NCBI GenBank assembly: GCA_007123985.1
Contig: SLGA01000115.1
Location: 1-8,579 of the forward strand
Length of the DNA stretch: 8,579 bases
Reading direction: 5' to 3'
DNA from: Balneolaceae bacterium
Lineage (GTDB): Bacteria > Bacteroidota > Rhodothermia > Balneolales > Balneolaceae
In this document: positions 1-6,733 of the stretch, in pieces
Layout: each line of letters begins with the position of its first letter
How positions within the stretch are numbered: the stretch's first letter is position 1
Translations under genes and position numbers: made by a program
The notes under the pieces: model-generated
What the model was told of the DNA's origin: nothing
The model's input: only the letters and a program-made list of their open reading frames with translations
Databases searched by the model: none

Positions 1-74
1 GGAATTTCTTCAATCAAACCGGGCTTCAGGTATCTGTCCAATATCAGGATGAATGTGAATCTCAAATCGTGTAA

Positions 75-1778
75 TCCGGAGATTCAGGATCGTTTATTTC
101 CGGTACACCTGTAATTACACCGGCTCAAATCGATGCAGGAGACACGTCCGTTACAGGCAGTTCAAATGCGGGTGCTACTATAACACTTTATGTGAATGGT
201 GTGAATGTCGGTACCACAACTGCAGATGGCAGCGGGAATTGGCAATTCACAGGCTTACCGACCGACACATTTAATAACGGGGATGAAGTTTATGCACAGG
301 CTCTCGACCCTGCTGCCGGGGCCTTAATATCAGCATTTTCAAATTTTGTAGTTGTTGGAACTCTCCAGACCCTCCCACCGGTCATAGATGGCGAATACAT
401 TGCCGGTGATACGATAATTAGCGGATCATCTATTGAAGGGGGGAGTGTTGACATTCGGATTTTTGTAAATGGAAACGTCATTGGAGGTGCAGAAACAGAT
501 GCTTTTGGGAATTGGGAATTTGAGTTGGAACTTGGTTCACTTTCTGCAGGCGATGTAATCACAGCCACAGCACTTGCCCCGGGTAAATCAAGAAGTGTAA
601 ATTCTGATGAAGTGATTGTTCAGGCCGGAATATCTTCCCAGCCAACAGTTCAAGGGCCTATTCGTACGGGAGATACAACTATTACAGTAACGGGCGGATC
701 CGGCCTTGTTACACTCTATATCGATGGAGAAGCTGTAGCTACCAAGGAGGGTAGTGGTAATGTAGTGTTTGAAGCCGGTACAGATTATGATTTGGGTGAC
801 CTTTACCGGGGAGCCACTGTTACAGCAACCAATAAAGATGGTGAGTTTAGCGGAGAGAGTGAAGAATCAGATGGTGTTACGGTTGAAAGTGTAGAAACAT
901 TTTTAATAGAATATGTTGATTCGGAAGGTAATATTCTGAATGATGGAAATGTACCTACACAAACACCAAACGAGCCTTTCTTTGTTCGAATAACTGCTCT
1001 TGATGGTTCTGGTGAAACGTTTACGAATTTCAACGGAAGTGCAACGCTCAGTTTTGGGTTCGATGCAACGCCCGAATCTTCATTTACAGCCAATTTTTTG
1101 GATGGGGTGCTTGCTGTACATCAGATCATCGCACTTAGTGGGGCAGATAATGTTAGTATCAATGCCATATCACAAGACGACCCCACCATAAGTGGTGATA
1201 GCAACACATTCGACATTCTTGGAGAAAGTGAGTTTGATGTTACCCTTTCGTTAGGGGCTTGCTGGCGCGCACTTTCTTCCCCTATCCAGAACGGTACATA
1301 CGCCGATCTTCTTGGTGAAATTTGGACACAGGGAGCAGAAGGATCAAACTATCAGCCGGGTTCTCCAAATATATTTACCTGGCCTAACAACGCGCCGAAT
1401 GAAAGCAGTGAGTGGGAGGGTAGTGATGCTATTTGGCAGGCTGTTACGGATTTGAATGAGGAAATACCGGCAGGAACAGGTTTTCTTGTAAGTGTATTTT
1501 CTGATAATAATTTTGATGGTGTAGATGATGAAGATCCGGTTACAATATCAGTTACTGGCTTTGAACGACTGGCTGATGTAAGCCCGGAGTTGAATGAAAA
1601 CAGCGACGGCTGGACCTTGGCAGGAAACCCCTATACAGATGCAGTAGATTTCGATCTGCTTGGCCGGGTTGATTTAACAGATGTAGCCTATGTCTATGAT
1701 CGAAGTGCCGGTGGTGATAACTCGGGAGCGTGGTTGTCGTACAGTGTAGGGGGAGGAGGAGATCTACAGACGGTTTGA
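75..1778 (+). CDS. Ig-like repeat surface protein, N-terminal/middle open segment
   Basis: This open segment lies between the TAA at 72-74 and the TGA at 1776-1778. The first possible start codon, GTG at 192, falls inside a predicted beta strand (LYVNGVNVG) and has no ribosome-binding site, so it is not a real start; the frame is a continuation from upstream. In order it holds three tandem Ig-like repeats (108-374, 375-638, 639-896), a further beta-rich domain (about 897-1214, with PFFVRITALDGSGETFTNF), then the first half of a conserved C-terminal module starting near 1233. That module has CWRALSSPIQNGTYADLLGE, IWTQG, FTWPNN, IPAGTGFLVSVFSD and DGWTLAGNPYTDAVDFD. I associate it with T9SS-tagged proteins of Balneolota-like bacteria. 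Composition is rich in G, T, S, D and N and poor in Cys and Lys, as expected of exported adhesin-like proteins. The segment stops mid-module. Confidence 0.75.
   Translation, partial: SGDSGSFISGTPVITPAQIDAGDTSVTGSSNAGATITLYVNGVNVGTTTADGSGNWQFTGLPTDTFNNGDEVYAQALDPAAGALISAFSNFVVVGTLQTLPPVIDGEYIAGDTIISGSSIEGGSVDIRIFVNGNVIGGAETDAFGNWEFELELGSLSAGDVITATALAPGKSRSVNSDEVIVQAGISSQPTVQGPIRTGDTTITVTGGSGLVTLYIDGEAVATKEGSGNVVFEAGTDYDLGDLYRGATVTATNKDGEFSGESEESDGVTVESVETFLIEYVDSEGNILNDGNVPTQTPNEPFFVRITALDGSGETFTNFNGSATLSFGFDATPESSFTANFLDGVLAVHQIIALSGADNVSINAISQDDPTISGDSNTFDILGESEFDVTLSLGACWRALSSPIQNGTYADLLGEIWTQGAEGSNYQPGSPNIFTWPNNAPNESSEWEGSDAIWQAVTDLNEEIPAGTGFLVSVFSDNNFDGVDDEDPVTISVTGFERLADVSPELNENSDGWTLAGNPYTDAVDFDLLGRVDLTDVAYVYDRSAGGDNSGAWLSYSVGGGGDLQTV
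108..896 (+). repeat. Three tandem Ig-like repeats of about 87 residues
   Basis: Repeat 1 (108-374), repeat 2 (375-638) and repeat 3 (639-896) share a pattern. Each opens P-x-(I/V)-x(5-6)-(A/T)GDT, then gives a glycine-serine turn, a strand of the type (L/I)(Y/F)(V/I)(N/D)G, a charged or polar turn with GSGN or FGNW, a second GD or RGA strand, and a closing linker. The bases before 108 resemble the end of a fourth unit. Repeats are clear at protein level but not near-identical in DNA, so recent slippage is unlikely. The pattern resembles bacterial Ig-like modules used as stalks in adhesins. Confidence 0.75.
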
Positions 1779-2662
1779 TTGCACCCTTCCAGGGGTTCTT
1801 TATCCAGAATGATGGTGAAAATGCATCAATTACATTTAGCGAATCTGCCCGAACTGGTACAGCAACTTTCTATGGAAAGAAGGCCTCAAGAGAATTTATA
1901 CGATTGCAACTGGATGGCGAAGGCTTGAAAAACTCAGCCTGGATAACCTTTTCTGAAAAAGGTAATAAAAACCTGGTTCGTGGTGATGCACTTCAGCTAA
2001 CACCCTTTTCACAAGACTACGCTTTGCTGGCTACCGATAAAGAAGGGGTGATGCTCGATATCGGAATCTTCCCTACTTTAAATGATGAGCTTGCTGTTCC
2101 GTTAATGATAGAAACTACACGGGGTGGAAGCTATACCATATCGGCGACCGATTTTCATTATCAATCCCAATCAACAAATATGGTATTTGTAGATTTACAT
2201 GAAAATGTGACCCTGCCTTTTGATGAGTCCTTCAGCTATACATTTCAGGTAAAAAATGCGATGAAATTAAATACGAATACACTCTCATGTTTTGAAGAGC
2301 CAGAAGTTTTGGCCCAAAAGTTTTATCCGCAGAAAGCTGTATCCGAAACGCAGCGATTTGTAATCAGATCAGTAAATACAGAGGAATCTGTTTTGCCAAC
2401 CACATTTTCCCTTTATCAAAATTATCCGAATCCATTTAATCCCACCACTACAATTCAGTACGAGCTTCCGGTGCAGAGTGAAGTTCAACTATCGGTTTAT
2501 GATATGACAGGCAGGAGAGTAGCGATATTGGTTAATGGTACCGTTCAAAGTGGGAGGCACTCTGTTCAGTTCGACGGCACCCAACTTGCCAGCGGTGTCT
2601 ATATGTACAGACTTACTGCGGGATCTCAGGTTATATCAAGGAAATTATCTTTAATAAAGTAG
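1766..2662 (+). CDS. C-terminal segment of the same surface protein, with T9SS type A sorting domain
   Basis: This segment is one base out of frame with the upstream one. The frame is open from 1721, and its first possible start, GTG at 1730, gives arginine-rich nonsense (VQCRGRRRS) until about 1766. From there TDGLIAPFQGFFIQN resumes the interrupted module. It has no plausible start of its own. The last 85 residues (2405-2659) are a classic type A sorting domain: FSLYQNYPNPFNPTTTIQYE, then VQLSVYDMTGRRVAILVNG, LASGVYMYRL and the terminal RKLSLIK. In characterised T9SS bacteria this domain is recognised at the outer membrane, cleaved by the sortase-like PorU and replaced by an anchor, or the protein is released. 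The Cys in LSCFEEPE is one of very few in the protein. A stand-alone expressed protein is unlikely because no signal peptide would be present. Confidence 0.8.
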   Translation, partial: TDGLIAPFQGFFIQNDGENASITFSESARTGTATFYGKKASREFIRLQLDGEGLKNSAWITFSEKGNKNLVRGDALQLTPFSQDYALLATDKEGVMLDIGIFPTLNDELAVPLMIETTRGGSYTISATDFHYQSQSTNMVFVDLHENVTLPFDESFSYTFQVKNAMKLNTNTLSCFEEPEVLAQKFYPQKAVSETQRFVIRSVNTEESVLPTTFSLYQNYPNPFNPTTTIQYELPVQSEVQLSVYDMTGRRVAILVNGTVQSGRHSVQFDGTQLASGVYMYRLTAGSQVISRKLSLIK

Positions 2663-2703
2663 ATTTTGGGTAGGGACCTAATCTGTGCAACACTGAATGG
2701 ATT

Positions 2704-3207
2704 TTATGCGCTCATTGATTTAATCTTATCCCCGCTTTCCTGCCGGCGCTTGCACTCTTCGGTATTTTTGCACGTTCCGAAGAGGTGCAGTGAGTGTCCA
2801 TCCACATTAAAATCATGGATTTTTTCCATCAATTTCTGGATTTCAAGAATTCGGGGATCGCAAAACTCAATAACCACACCACACTCTTTACAAATCATGT
2901 GATCGTGCTGTTGATAGGCGTATGAACGTTCATAATAAAACTGATTTTTCCCAAACTGCTGGCGCTGTACAAGTCCGCACTCTATCAGAAGATCCAGTGT
3001 GTTGTAAACAGTTGCACGTGATACACGTGTGCCTGCCTTTTTCATATTGAAGAATATATCGTCTGCATCAAAATGCCCGTCGGAACTGTAAATTTCTTCG
3101 AGCACCATAAAGCGTTCCGGTGTTTGCCGCTGGTTCCTCTCTTTGAGATAGGTTCTGAAAATCTCTTTTACGAGTACAATGGTTTCTTCCTGAGCCTGAT
3201 GTGCCAT
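2704..3207 (-). CDS. fur: Fur-family metal-dependent transcriptional repressor
   Basis: This is a 167-residue DNA-binding repressor of the Fur/PerR/Zur family. The N-terminal winged helix spans about residues 15-85, with RQTPERFMVLEEIY and the recognition helix RVSRATVYNTLDLL. The C-terminal dimerisation half has HDHMICKECG (101-110), with the structural zinc pair C106/C109, and a second cysteine pair C146/C152. Likely regulatory metal ligands by alignment are H45, E93, H101, H103 and E114. E114 sits where peroxide-sensing PerR carries aspartate, which favours an iron (Fur) type over PerR; this assignment is inference. The second pair is spaced C-x5-C, wider than the usual CxxC or Cx4C. The protein is somewhat long (typically 140-155), the extra length being at both ends. 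The ATG at 3205-3207 is chosen because the family start fits, although no Shine-Dalgarno is visible. It is convergent with the surface protein gene (41-bp gap) and divergent from the acyl-CoA synthetase. Confidence 0.88.
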   Translation of the reverse strand: MAHQAQEETIVLVKEIFRTYLKERNQRQTPERFMVLEEIYSSDGHFDADDIFFNMKKAGTRVSRATVYNTLDLLIECGLVQRQQFGKNQFYYERSYAYQQHDHMICKECGVVIEFCDPRILEIQKLMEKIHDFNVDGHSLHLFGTCKNTEECKRRQESGDKIKSMSA

Positions 3208-3343
3208 GATAAAAAGTTTAATTCCGATGAATCTTTAAAATAGTGACTTCTGCTGATTTCTTTAAAGAATGTTTAATGAACTATTAAAATTGTGCTAATC
3301 TTTTATATTACTACAAATATCAGAAAAACCAACCGATACTCCT
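3208..3343. promoter_or_regulatory. Divergent promoter region between fur and the acyl-CoA synthetase
   Basis: This 136-bp AT-rich spacer must contain the promoters of both flanking genes, since they start outward from it. I find no convincing sigma-70 pair or Bacteroidota-type TAnnTTTG/TTTG pair on either strand. TATATT at 3304-3309 is the best -10-like string toward the plus gene, but it has no correctly spaced -35. Neither start has an AGGAGG-type site. The notable structure is the phased repeat at 3261-3288. Confidence 0.55.
3261..3288. promoter_or_regulatory. Candidate operator: three AT hexamers phased at 11 bp
   Basis: TTTAAA (3261-3266), TTTAAT (3272-3277) and ATTAAA (3283-3288) are each separated by exactly five bases (GAATG, GAACT). 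This makes two overlapping inverted repeats: TTAAA-N5-TTTAA and TTTAAT-N5-ATTAAA. The 11-bp period puts the hexamers on one face of the helix, as expected for a dimeric or double-dimeric repressor. It lies between fur and the gene divergent from it, so Fur autoregulation is the obvious hypothesis. The motif does not match the E. coli Fur consensus closely, and AT-rich DNA produces such patterns by chance. Confidence 0.35.
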
Positions 3344-5227
3344 ATGCCAGCACTTGTTGCTTTTGAAACTCTTACTGAACTTTATCAAAATCTTACAAAA
3401 AAATACGAAAACACTGCTAAAACGGCCTTCGCGTACAAACCATCTCCCAAGGATGATTACAAACCTGTAACGTGGGATACGGTAAAGGAAGATGTTACTG
3501 CGGTAGCAAGTTATCTGATCCATCAGGGGGTAGAGAAAGGGGATAGGGTAGCGATTCTAAGTGAAAACCGTTATGAATGGGCTGTTGTAGATCTTGCCAT
3601 TCAGATGACAGGCACCATAAATGTTTCACTCTACACAACACTTCCGGCAAATCAGTGTGAGTACATCCTGCAGGACTCCCAGGCAAAAATATTTTTCGTA
3701 TCAACAGGTATTCAGCTGAAAAAGGCAGTGGAAGTATTTGATAACTGCCCCGATTTGAAATCTGTGATAGCTTTTGATGAGCCAAAAGTGAAAGAACAGA
3801 TGAGCCACAATTACGTGAAGCTGTTTGACACGATCTGTGCTGAAGGTTTAAAGGCAGAAACGAAACACGCTGCAGAGTTAAAAAAACGCGCAAAAGCAGT
3901 AAAATCTGAAGATGTGGCAACACTTATTTATACATCGGGCACTACCGGCAAACCTAAAGGAGCTATGCTGACGCATCGAAATATTGTAAGTAACGTAAAA
4001 GCCGCACACGAAGCATTAACGATTGGAGAATACGACAGGTGCCTGTCCTTTCTTCCGCTCTGCCACTCCTTCGAACGAACCGGCGGATATTACGCAATGA
4101 TCTCGGGCGGGGCAGAGATTTACTATGCCGAGAGTGTGGATACCGTTGCCAAAAATATGACGGAAGCCCACCCAACTATTGTGGTTAGTGTGCCAAGACT
4201 CTTTGAAAAGATCTATAACCTGGTTAACAAAAGTGTTCAGGATGGGAGTGCCATCCAACAGAATATTTTTGCGTGGGCACTCAATGTTGGAGAAAAATAC
4301 TGGCAGGGAAAACGAGGACTTGTAAGTTTGCAAAAAGCACTCGCAGACAGGCTTGTTTTCAATAAATTAAAAGAGCGTACTGGTGGCCGGATCAGATTTT
4401 TTGTCTCGGGTGGGGCAGCTCTTCCATCCGAAATAGGTACATTTTTCATGTCTGCAGGTCTCAATATCATCGAGGGATACGGTCTTACAGAAACTTCACC
4501 GGTTATGACCTGTAACCGCTATGGCGATGAAACCATGGGAACGGTTGGTAAGGTAATCAACGGTGTAACTGTGGGAATTCGCGATCTTGAAACCGATAAA
4601 ATTATTGTGCAGGTAAGCGGTGAAGATTATCCTACAAATATCACATCTAAAGCCGGTGAGATTCTAAACCGGGGACCAAATACAATGAAAGGGTACTGGA
4701 ATAATGAGGAAGCCACCAAAGAGATGATTGATGATGACGGCTGGCTGCACACCGGTGATGTAGGCAGGTTTGTGGACGGAAGGCTAAAAATCACAGACCG
4801 TATCAAACATATGATCGTTAATGCGGGAGGAAAAAATATTTACCCGGGTCCCATCGAAGATCTGTTCAAAACAAGCCAGTGGATTGATCAGCTTGTGGTG
4901 GTTGGTGAACAACGAAGCTACATGGCATCACTTATCGTTCCGGATTTTGAAGCACTCTCAAAATATGCCAAACAGAATGATATTTCATTCAACAATAACG
5001 AAGAGCTGATTGCAAATGAATCAATCAAAAATCTGTTCAGCAAAGAGATACGAACATTCTCGAAAGAGCTTGCATCGCATGAAAAAATACGTGATTTCAG
5101 GCTTATTCCGAGTGAATTTACAGTTGAAACCGGTGAGCTAACCCCAACTCTAAAAGTAAAACGCAGAGTAATTGAGGAAAAATACGGCCATTTGATTGAG
5201 GATATCTTTTCCGGTGATTCTGCTTAA
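3344..5227 (+). CDS. Long-chain acyl-CoA synthetase (AMP-binding, FAA1/FadD15-like)
   Basis: This enzyme activates long-chain fatty acids in two steps: acyl-AMP formation with ATP, then transfer to CoA. The 627-residue length is normal for the COG1022 branch of adenylate-forming enzymes. The adenylation domain has the phosphate-binding loop YTSGTTGKPKGAMLTH (196-211), the substrate/ATP-site motif EGYGLTETSP (377-386), WLHTGDVG (467-474) and the hinge motif DRIKHMIVNAGGKNIYPGPIE (485-505, the fatty acyl-CoA synthetase signature). The C-terminal lid carries GELTPTLKVKRR (597-608), whose lysine 604 is the probable catalytic Lys. There is no signal peptide or clear transmembrane helix, so it is cytoplasmic or peripherally membrane-bound. 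The ATG at 3344 is the only start that keeps the expected N-terminus; no Shine-Dalgarno precedes it. It is divergent from fur, and its stop overlaps the convergent downstream gene. Exact chain length cannot be read from sequence. Confidence 0.93.
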   Translation: MPALVAFETLTELYQNLTKKYENTAKTAFAYKPSPKDDYKPVTWDTVKEDVTAVASYLIHQGVEKGDRVAILSENRYEWAVVDLAIQMTGTINVSLYTTLPANQCEYILQDSQAKIFFVSTGIQLKKAVEVFDNCPDLKSVIAFDEPKVKEQMSHNYVKLFDTICAEGLKAETKHAAELKKRAKAVKSEDVATLIYTSGTTGKPKGAMLTHRNIVSNVKAAHEALTIGEYDRCLSFLPLCHSFERTGGYYAMISGGAEIYYAESVDTVAKNMTEAHPTIVVSVPRLFEKIYNLVNKSVQDGSAIQQNIFAWALNVGEKYWQGKRGLVSLQKALADRLVFNKLKERTGGRIRFFVSGGAALPSEIGTFFMSAGLNIIEGYGLTETSPVMTCNRYGDETMGTVGKVINGVTVGIRDLETDKIIVQVSGEDYPTNITSKAGEILNRGPNTMKGYWNNEEATKEMIDDDGWLHTGDVGRFVDGRLKITDRIKHMIVNAGGKNIYPGPIEDLFKTSQWIDQLVVVGEQRSYMASLIVPDFEALSKYAKQNDISFNNNEELIANESIKNLFSKEIRTFSKELASHEKIRDFRLIPSEFTVETGELTPTLKVKRRVIEEKYGHLIEDIFSGDSA

Positions 5228-5607
5228 GAAGCTCTGTTTTTTCGGGCGTTTATAAATGATTTGATGCCTGCGGCGATAAAGGCGAAGCATATGATGGCCA
5301 TGAGTGCCTGCCCGATTGCCGCAGCCGGACGTTCAGGCATGTCGCCTGTAATGGCTCCAATCATTGCAACCAGGCCGCTAAAAGATCCTCCGAGGCCAAG
5401 TATTGCAAGCAACAGAGCTGCATGCATGGTGTGTTTACGCATTGGTTCACTTTTTTGGGCAATAAGTCCTAATAAGGCGAAAACGATTCCAAAGAAAGAT
5501 GGGATCAGGGCGGTGGCACTTGCAGCACCTGTTGCAACGTAAGAAATCAGCCCCAATACAACGAGGATAATTCCCACTGAGATAGATAGTTTTGGCATGT
5601 TATTCAT
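5224..5607 (-). CDS. Small four-helix membrane protein, unknown function
   Basis: This 127-residue, very hydrophobic protein has four predicted membrane helices at about residues 7-25, 33-50, 62-84 and 97-118. A basic cytoplasmic-looking loop (QKSEPMRKHTMHAA, 51-64) joins helices 2 and 3, and a basic tail (NARKNRAS) ends it. The RKHxMHAA segment preceding helix 3 looks familiar from small uncharacterised membrane proteins in several phyla, but I cannot give a family name. The start is ATG at 5605-5607; ATG at 5596-5598 (M4) is equally possible, and neither has a ribosome-binding site. It begins 22 bp after the DUF1499 gene, suggesting co-transcription. Its TAA shares the palindrome TTAA (5224-5227) with the stop codon of the convergent acyl-CoA synthetase. 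Both ends positive suggests an inside-inside topology. Confidence 0.78.
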   Translation of the reverse strand: MNNMPKLSISVGIILVVLGLISYVATGAASATALIPSFFGIVFALLGLIAQKSEPMRKHTMHAALLLAILGLGGSFSGLVAMIGAITGDMPERPAAAIGQALMAIICFAFIAAGIKSFINARKNRAS

Positions 5608-5629
5608 GGTATAAAATTATTAAGGTATT

Positions 5630-6103
5630 TTATTTGTTACTTAGATTCGTTTGAATGTGTGAAATAATTCGGTCAACCCGGCGCCTGTTTACGCCAAGAT
5701 CGCTGTGGCCAACTCTGCTTGCACTTTTTATGTGGAAATAACAGCTCTTTTCGCTGATCGGTTTTATGGCAATGTTCACATCATCCTTAAATCCAAAAAG
5801 TCTGATTCGAAAAACGGCATCAGCTTTTAGCTCGTCTTTATTAAAATGAAGTTCATTCGGGTTTATATCCGTCAAAACAGATTGTGTGATTTCAAAAATC
5901 TCCTGAGAAGGAATGTTAAACTGAATGCTCTGAATAATACAATTTGGGGTATCAGGGCAGGGCTCAAAAGGATGTAATTCAGTATCTGAGCGTAAATCAG
6001 CCGAAACAGAACCTGTAAAAAATGAGAGTATAAGAGTAGCCACAACCGTAATAGTTTTGTTTGATGACTGAACCAGCCTCGCACAGTTAGAATTCCCTCT
6101 CAT
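5630..6103 (-). CDS. DUF1499-family exported protein
   Basis: This 157-residue protein carries the DUF1499 hallmarks: PCPDTPNC near the start of the mature part (48-55), the FGFKDDVNI strand (103-111), and the strongly conserved SASRVGHSDLGVNRRRV (127-143). The N-terminus has a basic stretch, then a hydrophobic run (about 18-31) and a plausible signal peptidase site after VSA (residue 35), so it is probably periplasmic or surface-associated; a membrane anchor is the alternative. Biochemical function of DUF1499 is not established to my knowledge. Cysteines 49, 55 and 121 could form a disulfide or bind a ligand; this is inference. The ATG overlaps the TGA of the upstream log gene by one base (TGATG, 6101-6105 on this strand), which supports the start and suggests translational coupling. 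Confidence 0.88.
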   Translation of the reverse strand: MRGNSNCARLVQSSNKTITVVATLILSFFTGSVSADLRSDTELHPFEPCPDTPNCIIQSIQFNIPSQEIFEITQSVLTDINPNELHFNKDELKADAVFRIRLFGFKDDVNIAIKPISEKSCYFHIKSASRVGHSDLGVNRRRVDRIISHIQTNLSNK

Positions 6104-6645
6104 CAGGAAAGTTTTGCATTACTGAATTTAAAAATTTCGTCAAGAGAGTGCGCTACATTTAAAATTGCTCGGTTTTCCGGTCGGATGAATCCCGCTTCAA
6201 ACGCATGATCTATCATAGAGATCAACTTGTCATAAAAACCATTGTAGTTGTAAACGGTTACGGGCTTCTCGTGGATGCCGATCTGGTTCCACGTTATAAC
6301 TTCAAACAGTTCCTCAAGTGTGCCAAATCCGCCGGGCAATGCTACAAATGCATCTGAAAGATTTGCCATCGTGGATTTTCGTTCATGCATATCCTGCACG
6401 GTTATCAATTCGGTGATACCCTGATGCGCTACCTCTTTTCTGAACAGCCCGTGTGGAATAACTCCGGTCACTTTCCCACCATGATTCATCACTGAGTTGG
6501 CAAGTGCACCCATCACTCCGAGAGAAGAACCACCATACACAAGCCTGTGATTGTTTTCTGCCAACAATTTTCCAAACTCCTCGACCGCTTCAATAACAGA
6601 CGCGTCGTTACCGGATGATGAACCACAATAGACACAAATATTCAT
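6103..6645 (-). CDS. LOG-family (TIGR00730) nucleoside 5'-monophosphate phosphoribohydrolase
   Basis: This 180-residue Rossmann-fold protein belongs to the 'Lonely guy' family, whose characterised members cleave the N-glycosidic bond of (cytokinin) nucleoside 5'-monophosphates, releasing base and ribose 5-phosphate. The nucleotide-binding N-terminus MNICVYCGSSSGND is typical. YGGSSLGVMGALA (37-49) corresponds to the usual YGGGxxGLMG, with Ser in place of the third Gly. The catalytic signature is DMHERKSTM (85-93) plus PGGFGTLEELFEV (104-116), with the R89 and E112 positions present. Length is normal and no signal peptide is seen. In non-plant-associated bacteria the substrate is often plain AMP, so cytokinin production should not be assumed. 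It heads an apparent operon with DUF1499 and the four-helix protein. The ATG start has no Shine-Dalgarno and lies just past the terminator of the upstream gene. Confidence 0.92.
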   Translation of the reverse strand: MNICVYCGSSSGNDASVIEAVEEFGKLLAENNHRLVYGGSSLGVMGALANSVMNHGGKVTGVIPHGLFRKEVAHQGITELITVQDMHERKSTMANLSDAFVALPGGFGTLEELFEVITWNQIGIHEKPVTVYNYNGFYDKLISMIDHAFEAGFIRPENRAILNVAHSLDEIFKFSNAKLS

Positions 6646-6664
6646 ATTTTTGATGAGTGTTCAT

Positions 6665-6700
6665 AAAAAAAGCCATCGGGCAGAATACACTCCGATGACT
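6665..6700 (-). terminator. Rho-independent terminator of the membrane-anchored helical protein gene
   Basis: On the minus strand AGTCATCGG (6700-6692) pairs with CCGATGGCT (6679-6671) as nine pairs including one G-U. The loop is 12 bases, and seven Ts follow immediately (6671-6665, the first T shared with the stem end). It lies 33 bases past the TAG at 6734-6736. The plus-strand side has no comparable T tract, so it acts in one direction. It ends only 19 bases before the log start codon. Confidence 0.85.
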
Positions 6701-6733
6701 TTAGATGAAGTATTTACATTGGTTTGTTCGATG

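Larger units (their letters stand above)
3..2662 (+). pseudogene. T9SS-secreted Ig-repeat surface protein gene, 5' partial, interrupted by a stop and a frameshift
   Basis: This is the whole locus read as one gene; its start lies beyond the left edge. Frame 3 from base 3 reads as the tail of an Ig-like repeat (GLQVSVQYQDECESQIV), hits TAA at 72-74, and continues in the same frame with SGDSGSFISGTPVITPAQI. Aligned to the later repeats this needs no gap, so the TAA looks like a point nonsense change. The frame then runs to TGA at 1776-1778, but homology continues one base back: restoring one base at about 1766 would give ...GGGGDL-TDGLIAPFQGFF and read on to TAG at 2660-2662. Two lesions point to a decaying gene or to errors in a draft assembly; the sequence alone cannot separate these. 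The product would be a cell-surface or secreted protein of unknown ligand. Confidence 0.72.

Noticed and set aside
192..194. GTG at 192 as the true start of the surface protein
   Set aside because: It lies inside a repeat strand (LYVNG), has no ribosome-binding site and would remove the start of the first repeat; the open frame extends upstream to 75 with matching repeat sequence.
1746..1762. Programmed -1 frameshift at the A GGG GGA stretch
   Set aside because: The heptamer in frame is A-GGG-GGA, whose first base breaks the X XXY YYZ rule. Slipping there would also give GRRRS instead of the expected glycine-rich GGGGDL. A simple one-base loss near 1766 explains the homology better.
2663..2703. 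Terminator between the surface protein gene and fur
   Set aside because: The 41-bp gap has only a tiny TAGG-GA-CCTA palindrome without a T tract on either strand.
5222..5243. Hairpin GCTT-AAG-AAGC followed by TTTTTT as a terminator for the acyl-CoA synthetase gene
   Set aside because: The stem is only four pairs with a three-base loop, and four bases separate it from the T run; too weak to call.
5261..5542. Plus-strand open frame opposite the four-helix protein
   Set aside because: Its product is a low-complexity mirror of the membrane protein gene with no recognisable domain; the minus-strand frame has coherent membrane helices and operon context.
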